A DNA stretch of 14,905 bases from Rhodobacteraceae bacterium UBA6273. Lineage in GTDB: Bacteria; Pseudomonadota; Alphaproteobacteria; Rhodobacterales; Rhodobacteraceae. Position numbers and translations under genes: made by a program. Under the pieces are notes generated by a model that did not search any database, was not told where the DNA came from, and worked only from the letters and a program-made list of their open reading frames with translations. Shown here one piece after another: positions 1-6,311 of the stretch (within the stretch, counting starts at the first letter, position 1; every line of letters begins with the position of its first letter). The stretch covers positions 1 through 14,905 of the forward strand of contig DJUV01000020.1 of NCBI GenBank assembly GCA_002440625.1. Direction: 5' to 3'.

Positions 1-2
1 CG

Positions 3-185
3 ACCTGGCAGCCGCCGACCGAGGACGCGGAAGAGATCGTGACCGAGGCGCTGCGCGATCTGGCCCGCTGGCTCTACCGCCAGCTTGAGGCGGAATACGA
101 CCACCTCACCTCGGACGAAGCTATCGAAAAGGGGATCATTGTCAACGAGTACACATTCACCGAAGCCGGGCGGCGGTTCGGGTGA
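3..185 (+). CDS. 3' end of an unidentified small protein (partial, 60 residues visible)
   Basis: An open frame enters from the left edge and ends at TGA 183-185. The 60 visible residues are acidic and helical-looking: a segment with LARWLYRQLEAEYDHLTSDE is followed by a tail ending YTFTEAGRRFG. I recall similar tails in short alphaproteobacterial proteins that are sometimes labelled 'antitoxin of toxin-antitoxin stability system', but this is memory of a family pattern and I would not assign a function. The other two plus frames hit stops within about 90 bases, and the composition (G/C-rich third positions) fits coding in this frame. It lies 57 bp upstream of an AbiEi-like antitoxin gene, but the operator-like palindrome between them suggests separate transcription. 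The start codon lies outside the window. Confidence 0.6.
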   Translation, partial: TWQPPTEDAEEIVTEALRDLARWLYRQLEAEYDHLTSDEAIEKGIIVNEYTFTEAGRRFG

Positions 186-203
186 GAGCGCACGGTTGAA
201 AAC

Positions 204-231
204 TGTCAGAAAACTGCGTATGTTTCTGACA
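204..231. promoter_or_regulatory. Palindromic operator candidate upstream of the AbiEi-like antitoxin
   Basis: A perfect 9-bp inverted repeat, TGTCAGAAA at 204-212 and TTTCTGACA at 223-231, is separated by 10 bases. It ends 11 bases before the ATG at 243 and abuts the Shine-Dalgarno sequence AAAGGAG (231-237). AbiEi antitoxins are known to repress their own operon by binding inverted repeats in the promoter, so autoregulation is the natural reading. Binding here is inferred. Confidence 0.6.
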
Positions 232-242
232 AAGGAGCGATC

Positions 243-836
243 ATGGAGCGCATGGCCGAGAGCATTATGAATGTCGCGACGACGTTGCCGGAGGGGGTGC
301 CCTTGGCAGCGAAGGGGCTCCTGCACCTCGGCTCGCGCGCGGCGGTCGATCAGACGCTGTCGCGTCTGGCCGCGCGCGGCGAGTTGATCCGTGCGGGACG
401 CGGTATCTACATGCGCCCCGTCCAGACACGTTTTGGTCCGCGAAGTCCGTCGGCTGAACAGGCGATTGAAGCGCTCGCTGTGCAGCGGGGCGAGACGATC
501 GTACTGAGCGGTGCTGCTGCGGCAAACGCTCTGGGCCTCACGACACAGGTGCCGGTCAAGTCGGTTTACCTCACTTCCGGTCGAAGCCGTGTGCTGAATC
601 TTGGCCGGCAAGCGGTCGAGCTGCGTCATGCGCCGCGCTGGCAGTTGGCCCTTGGGAGCAAGACCTCCGGCCAGGCCGTCCGCGCTCTGGCATGGCTCGG
701 GCCGGATGAGGCTCCCAAGGCTCTGCAAATTCTGCGATCCAAGCTCACGGAGGCGGCAAAGACCGAACTGATGTCCGCCGCGCCGCAGTTTCCGACTTGG
801 CTGGCACGATTGGTCGGAGAGATGGTCCATGGCTGA
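243..836 (+). CDS. AbiEi-like type IV antitoxin / transcriptional regulator (DUF6088-type)
   Basis: This 197-aa protein begins with a winged-helix-type region (about residues 10-60, including the segment SRLAARGELIRAGRGIYMRP). It continues into the AbiEi-type C-terminal region (AEQAIEALAVQRGETIVLSGAAAANALGL, then an alternating beta region and WLGPDEAPKALQILR). AbiEi proteins neutralise the AbiEii nucleotidyltransferase toxin without stable binding and repress their own promoter. The start at 243 is backed by AAAGGAG five bases upstream. The next gene starts at 829 and overlaps this stop by 8 bp, the usual translationally coupled antitoxin-toxin order. The antitoxin frame is intact while the toxin is not, so in this molecule it is an orphan antitoxin or a free-standing regulator. 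Family assignment rests on motif recognition plus the recognisable toxin remnant next door. Confidence 0.8.
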   Translation: MERMAESIMNVATTLPEGVPLAAKGLLHLGSRAAVDQTLSRLAARGELIRAGRGIYMRPVQTRFGPRSPSAEQAIEALAVQRGETIVLSGAAAANALGLTTQVPVKSVYLTSGRSRVLNLGRQAVELRHAPRWQLALGSKTSGQAVRALAWLGPDEAPKALQILRSKLTEAAKTELMSAAPQFPTWLARLVGEMVHG

Positions 837-1701
837 GGCATTCCTGCGCCTCAGCGGCCAGGACCGACTGGATGCTCTTGGTGTCGCTGCCGACAGGCTC
901 GGCCGACCAGCCCATCTCCTCGAAAAGGACGTCTGGGTGGTCTGGGCGATCTAGCAGCTGTTTGGATCGCCCATTGGTACAAACCTCGTCTTCAAGGGTG
1001 GCACCTCTCTGTCGAAGGCCTACCAGGTCATTGACCGGTTTTCCGAGGATGTGGATCTGACCTTCGATATCAGAGCGCTGATCCCGGATCTGCTTGAGGG
1101 CCGTGAAGACGCCATGCCCGCCACATCCAGCGAAGAGCGGCGCTGGTCGAAACGTGTCCGACAGGCTTTGCCTGAATGGGTGGCCGGGACCATCCAGCCG
1201 ATCCTGCAGCAGGCGATTGATCGGGAAGGGATCGATGCCAGGCTTCGGACTGACGGCGACAAGCTGTTCATCGACTACCCACACCTCACGCGCGGCACGG
1301 GATACGTTCCTCCGAGCGTGATGCTGGAATTCGGCGCGCGTTCTACAGGAGAGCCCGCATCCCCACGCGATATTGTTTGCGATGCCGCATCGGTGATCGA
1401 AGGCGTGGAGTTTCCCACTGCCCGCCCGCGCGTGATGCATGCGGAACGGACGTTCTGGGAAAAGGCGACAGCAATCCACGTCTTCTGTTTGCAAAACCGT
1501 ATGCGAGGGGATCGCTTTTCTCGCCACTGGCATGATGTCGCCCGGTTGGACGATGCGGGCATCGCCGCTGTGGCCATCCAAGATCGCGCGCTTGCGACCG
1601 CTGTCGCCCGGCACAAGACGATGTTCTTTGCAGAGAAGGCGGCGGATGCCACGTGGATCGATTACGGCGCCGCAACCTGTGGTCAACTCCAGCTGGCCTG
1701 A
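829..1701 (+). pseudogene. AbiEii/AbiGii-like nucleotidyltransferase toxin, disrupted by an amber codon and 3' truncated
   Basis: Reading from ATG 829 (8-bp overlap with the antitoxin) gives an AbiEii-type start, then an in-frame TAG at 952-954 (codon 42, within VVWAI*QLF), then a long open stretch to 1701. Family motifs survive: FKGGTSLSKAY with RFSEDVDL (nucleotidyltransferase GG(T)S and the acidic DxD-like pair) around residues 58-80, ERTFWEKATAIH, and RFSRHWHDVARL. The protein breaks off after GQLQLA. Its stop TGA (1699-1701) is the first three bases of the IS element, so the last part of the family's usual C-terminus is missing. The toxin would normally transfer nucleotides to a cellular target and be held off by AbiEi. 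Two independent lesions make a working toxin unlikely; reinitiation at a later Met such as 1114 would lose the catalytic N-terminus. Assignment is secure; inactivity is inferred. Confidence 0.8.
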
Positions 1702-1731
1702 CCTGCCACGGGATTTTTCCTCCATCTGCGA
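1699..1731 (+). repeat. Left terminal inverted repeat of the IS3-family element
   Basis: It pairs with 2938-2969 on the opposite strand; the outer 19 bases are identical. Its outermost TGA doubles as the stop codon of the truncated AbiEii frame. Confidence 0.9.
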
Positions 1732-1761
1732 TTAGAGTCCGGCCCATGGAGAGGACGGACG

Positions 1762-2028
1762 ATGAAGAAGGCGCGACTGACGGAAGAGCAGATCATTGGC
1801 ATCTTGCAAGAGCATGAGGCAGGCGCGAAGTGTGCCGATCTCTGCCGCAAGCACGGAATGTCGGAAGGGACGTTCTATGCCTGGAAAGCGAAGTATTCCG
1901 GGATGACGGTTTCCGAGGCCAAGCGGCTGAAGGCCTTAGAAGACGAGAACGCAAAACTGAAGAAGCTGCTGGCCGAGCAGATGCTCGACATGGCGGCGAT
2001 GCGAGAGCTTCTTCAAAAAAAATGGTAA
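1762..2028 (+). CDS. IS3-family OrfA (helix-turn-helix, upstream transposase frame)
   Basis: This 88-aa protein has the N-terminal helix-turn-helix typical of IS3 OrfA (residues about 8-50, with [23 protein letters not shown] and [14 protein letters not shown]). A short coiled coil follows (residues about 52-85: [21 protein letters not shown]). OrfA binds the terminal repeats and supplies the DNA-binding part of the OrfAB transposase. A purine-rich Shine-Dalgarno stretch (GGAGAGGACGG) precedes the ATG. The frame ends TAA 2026-2028, immediately after a run of eight A (2015-2022) that can shift ribosomes by -1 into orfB. It is full length for the family. Confidence 0.9.
   Translation: MKKARLTEEQIIGILQEHEAGAKCADLCRKHGMSEGTFYAWKAKYSGMTVSEAKRLKALEDENAKLKKLLAEQMLDMAAMRELLQKKW
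2015..2022 (+). promoter_or_regulatory. Programmed -1 frameshift site (A-run) linking OrfA to OrfB
   Basis: Eight consecutive A contain the slippery heptamer A AAA AAA in the OrfA reading phase (codons CAA AAA AAA TGG TAA). OrfB lies in the -1 frame. A slip here would produce a transposase fusion of about 396 residues, the established strategy in IS3 elements. The OrfB frame also has an ATG at 2022-2024 that overlaps the OrfA end, so separate OrfB synthesis is possible. Confidence 0.75.
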
Positions 2029-2951
2029 CGCCCGCCGTGAAGCGCGAGGCTGTCGCGCATCTGAAGGCCCATTTTGGGTTGTCGGAACGGCGGGCGTGCC
2101 AGATTGCCGGGGCTGATCGCAAGATGGTGCGCTACCAGTCGCAGCGTGCGCCGGACACGGCCCTGCGCGGGCGGCTGCGGGATCTGGCCAATGAACGGCG
2201 CAGGTTCGGCTATCGGCGGCTCTTTGTGCTGCTCAGGCGGGAGGGCGAGGCCTCCGGGATCAATCGCATCTACCGGCTCTACCGCGAGGAAGGGTTAACG
2301 GTGCGTAAACGCAAAGCGCGCCGCAAGGCCCTTGGCACACGGGCCCCGATCCTGATCGAGGCGCGGGCAAATGCCCGTTGGTCACTGGACTTCGTGCATG
2401 ACCAGTTCGCCTGCGGGCGGCGCTTCCGGGTGCTGAACGTGGTCGATGACGTCACGCGCGAATGCCTTGCGGCGATCCCCGACACGTCCATTTCGGGCCG
2501 CCGCGTGGCGCGGGAGCTGACCGCGCTGATCGAACGACGCGGCAAGCCCGGGATGATCGTATCTGACAACGGGACGGAACTGACCTCGAACGCGATCCTG
2601 AAGTGGTGCGCCGAGCACAAGGTCGAATGGCACTACATCGCGCCGGGCAAGCCAATGCAGAACGGCTTTGTGGAAAGCTTCAACGGCAGGATGCGGGACG
2701 AGTTTCTCAACGAGACGCTGTTCCGCAACCTGGCCCATGCCCGTGATCTGATCACGGCTTGGGTCACCGACTACAACACCGCAAGGCCCCATTCGGCCCT
2801 CGGCTACCAGACCCCTGCAGGTTTCGCTCTGCACCTGACCACCGCAATCGCCCGCCCCGCTGCACGCGACGAGAGTTCCGCGCGCCGGGCGATTGCTCAA
2901 CCCGCGCCGAAAGGCGTAAATCAGCAACCGGCTCCGGTCGCAGCTGGATGA
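2022..2951 (+). CDS. IS3-family OrfB transposase (DDE integrase core)
   Basis: From the ATG at 2022 the frame encodes 309 residues. The N-terminal part is an HTH_21-like region with [14 protein letters not shown]. The rve/DDE core follows, with the catalytic triad visible as WSLDFVHD (first Asp), IVSDNGTEL (second Asp) and [16 protein letters not shown] (Glu), ending with the [13 protein letters not shown] signature of IS3 transposases. The frame extends upstream to 1830, but that part overlaps OrfA out of phase. Normal expression is by -1 frameshifting at 2015-2022, giving OrfAB, or from the 2022 ATG. All catalytic residues are present and no stops interrupt the frame, so the element may still be active, in cis or in trans. 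Confidence 0.9.
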   Translation: MVTPAVKREAVAHLKAHFGLSERRACQIAGADRKMVRYQSQRAPDTALRGRLRDLANERRRFGYRRLFVLLRREGEASGINRIYRLYREEGLTVRKRKARRKALGTRAPILIEARANARWSLDFVHDQFACGRRFRVLNVVDDVTRECLAAIPDTSISGRRVARELTALIERRGKPGMIVSDNGTELTSNAILKWCAEHKVEWHYIAPGKPMQNGFVESFNGRMRDEFLNETLFRNLAHARDLITAWVTDYNTARPHSALGYQTPAGFALHLTTAIARPAARDESSARRAIAQPAPKGVNQQPAPVAAG

Positions 2952-2969
2952 AAATCCCGTGGCAGGTCA
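2938..2969 (-). repeat. Right terminal inverted repeat of the IS3-family element
   Basis: The reverse complement of the left end 1699-1731, identical over the outer 19 bases. The orfB stop (2949-2951) lies inside it. Confidence 0.9.
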
Positions 2970-3102
2970 CCACTCCCACTTGTTTCCGCCGACGTCGTCA
3001 TCCGCTTAGTGCGGCGCCTTGCCTTATGCAGGGCGGAGTCATGGCGTGTGAATTTCAAAAGTCTTATTGAGAACAGAAGCCTGTGGTCGCCGGACATTGA
3101 GA

Positions 3103-3345
3103 ATGGACATATCGCGCGAGGAGCTTTTTGCGCTCATTTGGGAGAAGCCAGCCGTGGAGGTCGCGCGTGACATGGGCATCTCGGACGTTGTCGTTGCCAA
3201 GCTCTGCGCGCGCCTTCAAGTGCCGAAACCGCCCCGAGGATACTGGGCGCGAGTAGAAGCAGGCCAAGCGCCACGGCGTCCTCCGCTTCGGGCATTTCGC
3301 GAGGAGATCGAGGAACGCCGGAAAGCCCTCGCGCGACCGCGTCCG
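3103..3345 (+). pseudogene. Truncated N-terminus of a helix-turn-helix-like protein, fused out of frame to a remnant
   Basis: From ATG 3103 the frame reads MDISREELFALIWEKPAVEV, continues RDMGISDVVVAKLCARLQVPKPPRGYWARVEAG, and becomes charged to about residue 80. I recognise the N-terminal pattern (SR-EL---hW-KP----A-----S-----K-C--L-VP-P-RGYWA) from bacterial hypothetical proteins with a helix-turn-helix-like start; their function is not known to me. Around 3330-3350 the sequence stops resembling that family and recognisable coding continues in another frame. The open frame itself runs on to 4164, but after about 3345 it is antisense to the E1-like gene and has no coding character. The Shine-Dalgarno is weak. 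I read it as a broken gene at a recombination junction, not as a 365-aa protein. Confidence 0.5.
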
Positions 3346-3743
3346 GGCGCCGTCAGGCCAAGGCCATGTTTGCCGAAATGCGCGACCGGCTGGAGCTGGC
3401 GCGCGATGCCTGGACCGAGGCCCGGGAAGATGGGCAGGGCCATGTCAGCGCCGGGCTGGCGGCCTTGCGCGCTGCTGCAGAGCGGCAAGCCAAGGCACTG
3501 GACCCCGAAGAGGTCAGGGAGCGCCTGGCGCGGATTGCCGGGCGTGATCTTGGGGGGGAACATGATCACGCGCCGGGGCATGGCACTCGCGACATACGTG
3601 GCAGGCTTTCCGACGTGTTGGGCAAAGCAAGGGCCGAAGACCTGCATCGGGAAAAGGCCCTCCAGAAAGATCGCGAGTAGGAGCTGGACGAAGAGCGCAA
3701 GCGCCAGCGCGAAATCAACAGGGATCTCGGGTGGGAACTGTAA
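3333..3743 (+). pseudogene. Remnant C-terminus of a charged, coiled-coil protein (possibly a conjugative relaxase tail)
   Basis: In the frame containing ATG 3366 the sequence reads GRRQAKAMFAEMRDRLELAR and goes on through an Ala/Glu/Arg-rich helical stretch (HVSAGLAALRAAAERQ, then DIRGRLSDVLGKARAEDLHR). An in-frame TAG at 3678-3680 follows, then ELDEERKRQREINRDLGWEL and TAA 3741-3743. The residues after the TAG continue the same composition, so the TAG looks like a point mutation within what was one gene. Such Lys/Arg/Glu-rich tails occur in MobA/MobL and TraA-type relaxases; that identity is a guess from style, without a catalytic motif in view. It has no credible start: the upstream part was replaced by the helix-turn-helix fragment at about 3340. 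It converges on the minus-strand E1-like gene with 21 bp between stops. Confidence 0.45.
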
Positions 3744-3764
3744 CGTAGAGCTGAACCTGCGAAG

Positions 3765-4892
3765 TCAGATCAGGCTTCTTTGTTCCTTATCAGTCTCTTT
3801 GCCGTCGGACGTACACCCGCACTCTGATCGGGGAGGAAGATTCACGAACGAGAGTTCATTGGTCAGGAAGTTGAACTCACCCCGGCGGTTCCACATGGCT
3901 GGACGTAGTCTTTCAGACCTGACTGCTAGTCGTAGGACTTCGGATGTCGCCAACGACGAAGTTATTCCAGTTAGCGGGGCAAGACTTCCCAGATTACGCT
4001 TCGGACGCCAAAGCCTCCGCACACCTTGTAAAGACTTGTCTTCGAGTTCATCCAAGGTGATGCGCGAGCAGTTGAAGCATGCCGACACACCAGGACTGAC
4101 CGTCATTCCAATCAGGCTCAGGTGCAGATTGTACCCGCCTGCGATGACATACGGGACGCCTTGATGCTGACTGTAATCGTTGATCCATTCACTAGTGAGG
4201 TCCACCGACGGCTCGTCGGCGCAATTTACGATCACGTCTGGTCTTGCCTCGGAAAGCAAAGCGCGGATCCCGTTTGCATCGTGGACATGCTCTCTGACCC
4301 TCCGGACCTGAACCCTATGTGATATCCTATGGAGGGCGGATGCGATGGCTTCGACCTTTGGGGCACCAATGTCCTCGTGAAGGAAGATCGAGCGGTTAAG
4401 GTTGGACTCCTCTACATGATCGCCATCAATCAAGGTGAAGTTTTCGAAGCCTGAGTGAGCGAGCTGCACTGCAGTCCAGCTGCCTACGGCACCACAGCCC
4501 ACAATGGCAATCCTTGTTGAGCGGAGCCTTTCGAAGGCAGCAAACAACTCTGCTGCAGGAAAGTAGTCCCCGAGAAAATTCAGGACGCGGTAGTGCTCAG
4601 CGGCGTCAATAGCGTCTCGAACGGCCCTCGGTTCAACTGCGCACCGCTCGTGCAGTGCTTCCATGAGATGCGAAATCTGCGGCACCGAAGCGTTATGAAC
4701 CTCGCAGATGTCTTCAAGGCATTGTCTGCCATCAAGCCCTCTGATGACGCTGGCAATTTCTGAACTTAGCCGAAAACGCACGGATCGGCGTGTCGAAGAC
4801 TGAAAGAAATCAAATACCCCGTCGCCTACCGGGATAACAGAAACGGATGGTCGAATCAGCCAATGTGATCCGGGTGAGAATTCAATCTGCAT
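3765..4892 (-). CDS. E1-like (ThiF/MccB-type) adenylyltransferase with N-terminal RRE-like domain, second enzyme of the peptide operon
   Basis: This 375-aa protein starts at ATG 4892, overlapping the upstream E1-like gene by 11 bp. A GTG at 5012 opens the frame but lies deep inside that gene, and paralogue alignment favours 4892. Residues about 35-90 (FRLSSEIASVIRGLDGRQCL, then SHLMEALHERCAVEP) look like a PqqD/RRE-type peptide-binding winged helix, as in the MccB peptide clamp. The E1 domain follows: GCGAVGS 132-138, the ribose-binding acidic segment IDGDHVEESNLNR 155-167, K179, and NCADEP 223-228. Zinc ligands are probably C272/C275 (CFNC) with C358 and C360 (CGC). All canonical E1 positions look present, so ATP-dependent activation of a peptide carboxylate is the likely chemistry, with the Cys-rich peptide as probable substrate. 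Composition is visibly less GC-rich than flanking genes. Specific reaction unknown. Confidence 0.85.
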   Translation of the reverse strand: MQIEFSPGSHWLIRPSVSVIPVGDGVFDFFQSSTRRSVRFRLSSEIASVIRGLDGRQCLEDICEVHNASVPQISHLMEALHERCAVEPRAVRDAIDAAEHYRVLNFLGDYFPAAELFAAFERLRSTRIAIVGCGAVGSWTAVQLAHSGFENFTLIDGDHVEESNLNRSIFLHEDIGAPKVEAIASALHRISHRVQVRRVREHVHDANGIRALLSEARPDVIVNCADEPSVDLTSEWINDYSQHQGVPYVIAGGYNLHLSLIGMTVSPGVSACFNCSRITLDELEDKSLQGVRRLWRPKRNLGSLAPLTGITSSLATSEVLRLAVRSERLRPAMWNRRGEFNFLTNELSFVNLPPRSECGCTSDGKETDKEQRSLI

Positions 4893-6039
4893 GCGCTCGC
4901 AGCCTCCCCAAATCGCCGCAGGTTGAGCATTCAGGGTTTCTTTCCACCTTGAAACTATCGATACTGTACTGATCGAATAGAAACTCACCACGACCTTGCT
5001 CGATATCCCCACCTCTCTCTGAAAGAAGCCTAACGATCTTCAGTACCGCGGCGGAGGCGGCAAATGCCGATAAAGACGGCAGGCCCCCGAAGCCGCGTCG
5101 GCGATCAACAATGGGATGGGAGATTGGTTTCCAACCGCGCAAAGTTTCTTCGAAATGTTTTGCATAACAGTCGGAGCATGGCGTTTGGCCGGGAACAATC
5201 ATTTCGCTCAGACTTGCGAGGTGCGCGTCAAAGCCGCCCGCAACCAACAGGGGCAACCTCTTGGTCACACAGTATCTCGATAGCTTTATGCTTGTTGCCC
5301 CGATGTAGGGCTCGTCCGCAGTGTTTATGATCAGGTCTACATCCGATCCGATCAGTTCTTCGACGTTTGTGTCTATGTCGAGCGGCGCTCGTACGGCGCG
5401 TGTCTCTGGCTTGAGAACTTGGCCGTGAACGAAGCTCTCGGCAACCATTGCCTTTGGCCTGCCGATCAGTCGGTGATCGAAGAATGCATTTCGTGTGCGA
5501 TCAGTGAGCTTCAATTCCTTTGGGTCAACAATGATAAAGCGCTGGAAACCGATTTGAACAAGTTCTCTGAGTATCCAACTTCCGACTGCGCCAACGCCAA
5601 TCAATGCAACTCTACAGTCCATTATTCTCTTAAGAAGAGCTGTAGCCGCAGCTTCGGACTCTTCAATGTCTAGAAAGAAATTCAGTTGCCGCGAATAGCG
5701 CCTAACTTTCTCTGGGCAGAACGAATGCTGCATCCAATCCTTCCGAACAAGGATCCCCTTGCCATAAAGATACTGAATGAAACTTGTAAATGACGAAGAG
5801 TGCTTGACGTCCAAGCTGGATGCGCGTGCTTCATACCGCTCATCGAGCTCCAAGACTGACGCGGAGCCGTCTAGCCATTCCAGGCACTCAATCAGTAGCG
5901 GTGTTACCCGTAGGCGTAGCCGCTTCCTCGTAGACAGAAAGACAAAGTGAACTACGGAGTCCGGAGAAATGTAAACGTCCACCCCGTCCCTGAGCCATAG
6001 ACGAAGCGATCCGATTTGGTCGTCGTCGACGCGAATCAA
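4882..6039 (-). CDS. E1-like (ThiF/MccB-type) protein with N-terminal RRE-like domain and altered nucleotide loop, first enzyme of the peptide operon
   Basis: The frame is open from TTG 6081, but TTG 6039 is the better start. It overlaps the precursor stop (TTGA) and leaves an N-terminus matching the paralogue at 3765-4892 (14 residues before a shared Trp versus 10). From 6039 it has 385 residues. An RRE/PqqD-like region spans about 38-105 (TPLLIECLEWLDGSASVLEL, then FIQYLYGKGILVRKDW). The E1 domain carries GVGAVGS 148-154, VDPKELKLTDRTRN 171-184, K196, ADEP 241-244, and zinc-type pairs CSDC 288-291 and CSTC 371-374. Compared with the paralogue, the second acidic residue of the DxD loop is Lys and SNLNR has become TDRTR. 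It may be catalytically weaker or specialised for substrate capture. No YcaO, dehydrogenase, peptidase or transporter lies nearby. Confidence 0.85.
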   Translation of the reverse strand: MIRVDDDQIGSLRLWLRDGVDVYISPDSVVHFVFLSTRKRLRLRVTPLLIECLEWLDGSASVLELDERYEARASSLDVKHSSSFTSFIQYLYGKGILVRKDWMQHSFCPEKVRRYSRQLNFFLDIEESEAAATALLKRIMDCRVALIGVGAVGSWILRELVQIGFQRFIIVDPKELKLTDRTRNAFFDHRLIGRPKAMVAESFVHGQVLKPETRAVRAPLDIDTNVEELIGSDVDLIINTADEPYIGATSIKLSRYCVTKRLPLLVAGGFDAHLASLSEMIVPGQTPCSDCYAKHFEETLRGWKPISHPIVDRRRGFGGLPSLSAFAASAAVLKIVRLLSERGGDIEQGRGEFLFDQYSIDSFKVERNPECSTCGDLGRLRAHAD

Positions 6040-6245
6040 TATTGGATCTGACCGCCCCGAACGTCGAGAAACCTGGCCCAATCTTCATCGCTTGCAACGA
6101 AGGTCGCGTCCGCGCTGCAGGTGCGCGTGCAGCAGTCGGAGCGTGCGCCAGAGCACTCCTTCGTGTAGGCGGCTGCATTCGTCATGCCGCTAGTCGCTTC
6201 GATTTCCTCAAAGCCATGGTTTTCAAAGGTGTACTTGCTCGTCAT
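6036..6245 (-). CDS. Small Cys-rich peptide, candidate substrate (precursor) of the two E1-like enzymes
   Basis: This 69-residue peptide starts at ATG 6245, with GGAG ending eight bases upstream and a promoter candidate just before it. The frame is open further up to 6416, but that extension crosses the promoter. The N-terminal part (MTSKYTFENHGFEEIEATSG) is acidic and leader-like. The centre holds four Cys as C-x6-CC-x3-C (C31, C38, C39, C43, within SDCCTRTCSADA). The tail is acidic and ends DVRGGQIQY. Its stop codon overlaps the TTG start of the first E1-like gene, implying coupled translation. Small leader-plus-Cys-rich peptides beside RRE-bearing enzymes are the hallmark of RiPP precursors. 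I do not recognise a named family. It does not end in Asn, so it is not a classical microcin C (MccA) peptide. Confidence 0.7.
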   Translation of the reverse strand: MTSKYTFENHGFEEIEATSGMTNAAAYTKECSGARSDCCTRTCSADATFVASDEDWARFLDVRGGQIQY

Positions 6246-6282
6246 GAAAGGCGCTCCAGACCCGGATTCCAGTATTTCTATG

Positions 6283-6311
6283 ATGTTACGTTTGACAGAT
6301 GTTTCGGTCAA
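6283..6311 (-). promoter_or_regulatory. Sigma-70-type promoter candidate for the peptide/E1 operon
   Basis: On the minus strand, TTGACC (6311-6306) is separated by exactly 17 bases from TAACAT (6288-6283), 5/6 and 4/6 matches to consensus, about 38 bp upstream of the peptide ATG. A short inverted repeat (TTGAC 6292-6296, GTCAA 6307-6311 on the plus strand) overlaps the -35 and spacer and could be an operator. No experimental support. Confidence 0.55.

Larger units (their letters stand above)
1699..2969 (+). mobile_element. IS3-family insertion sequence, IS407-like group, 1271 bp
   Basis: The ends form imperfect terminal inverted repeats. The left end 1699-1731 matches the reverse complement of 2938-2969, with the first 19 bases identical (TGACCTGCCACGGGATTTT) and most of the next 13 matching after a one-base gap. 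The element begins TG and ends CA, as IS3-family elements do. Inside are orfA and orfB with a run of eight A at their junction, the standard IS3 arrangement. Group placement (IS407-like) comes from recall of transposase motifs. The flanks GGCC (left) and CCAC (right) do not match at 3 or 4 bases, so no target-site duplication is visible. The element probably took part in a deletion or recombination after arrival. Confidence 0.9.

Noticed and set aside
3346..4164. Continuation of the 3103 frame as one 365-aa protein
   Set aside because: After about 3345 it runs through the relaxase-like remnant in another frame and then antisense to the E1-like gene; the residues look random.
4893..5012. GTG start at 5012 for the second E1-like gene
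   Set aside because: It would overlap the upstream gene by 131 bp; ATG 4892 gives an N-terminus that aligns with the paralogue and a normal 11-bp overlap.
3765..6039. Bacterial ubiquitin-like conjugation (Bil/CBASS-type) operon
   Set aside because: No E2-like, JAB peptidase, cyclase or ubiquitin-fold gene is present; the RGG near the peptide end alone is not enough. Kept only as a side hypothesis.
6036..6245. Classical microcin C precursor (MccA)
   Set aside because: MccA is very short or ends in Asn; this peptide is 69 residues and ends in Tyr, with a Cys cluster MccA lacks.
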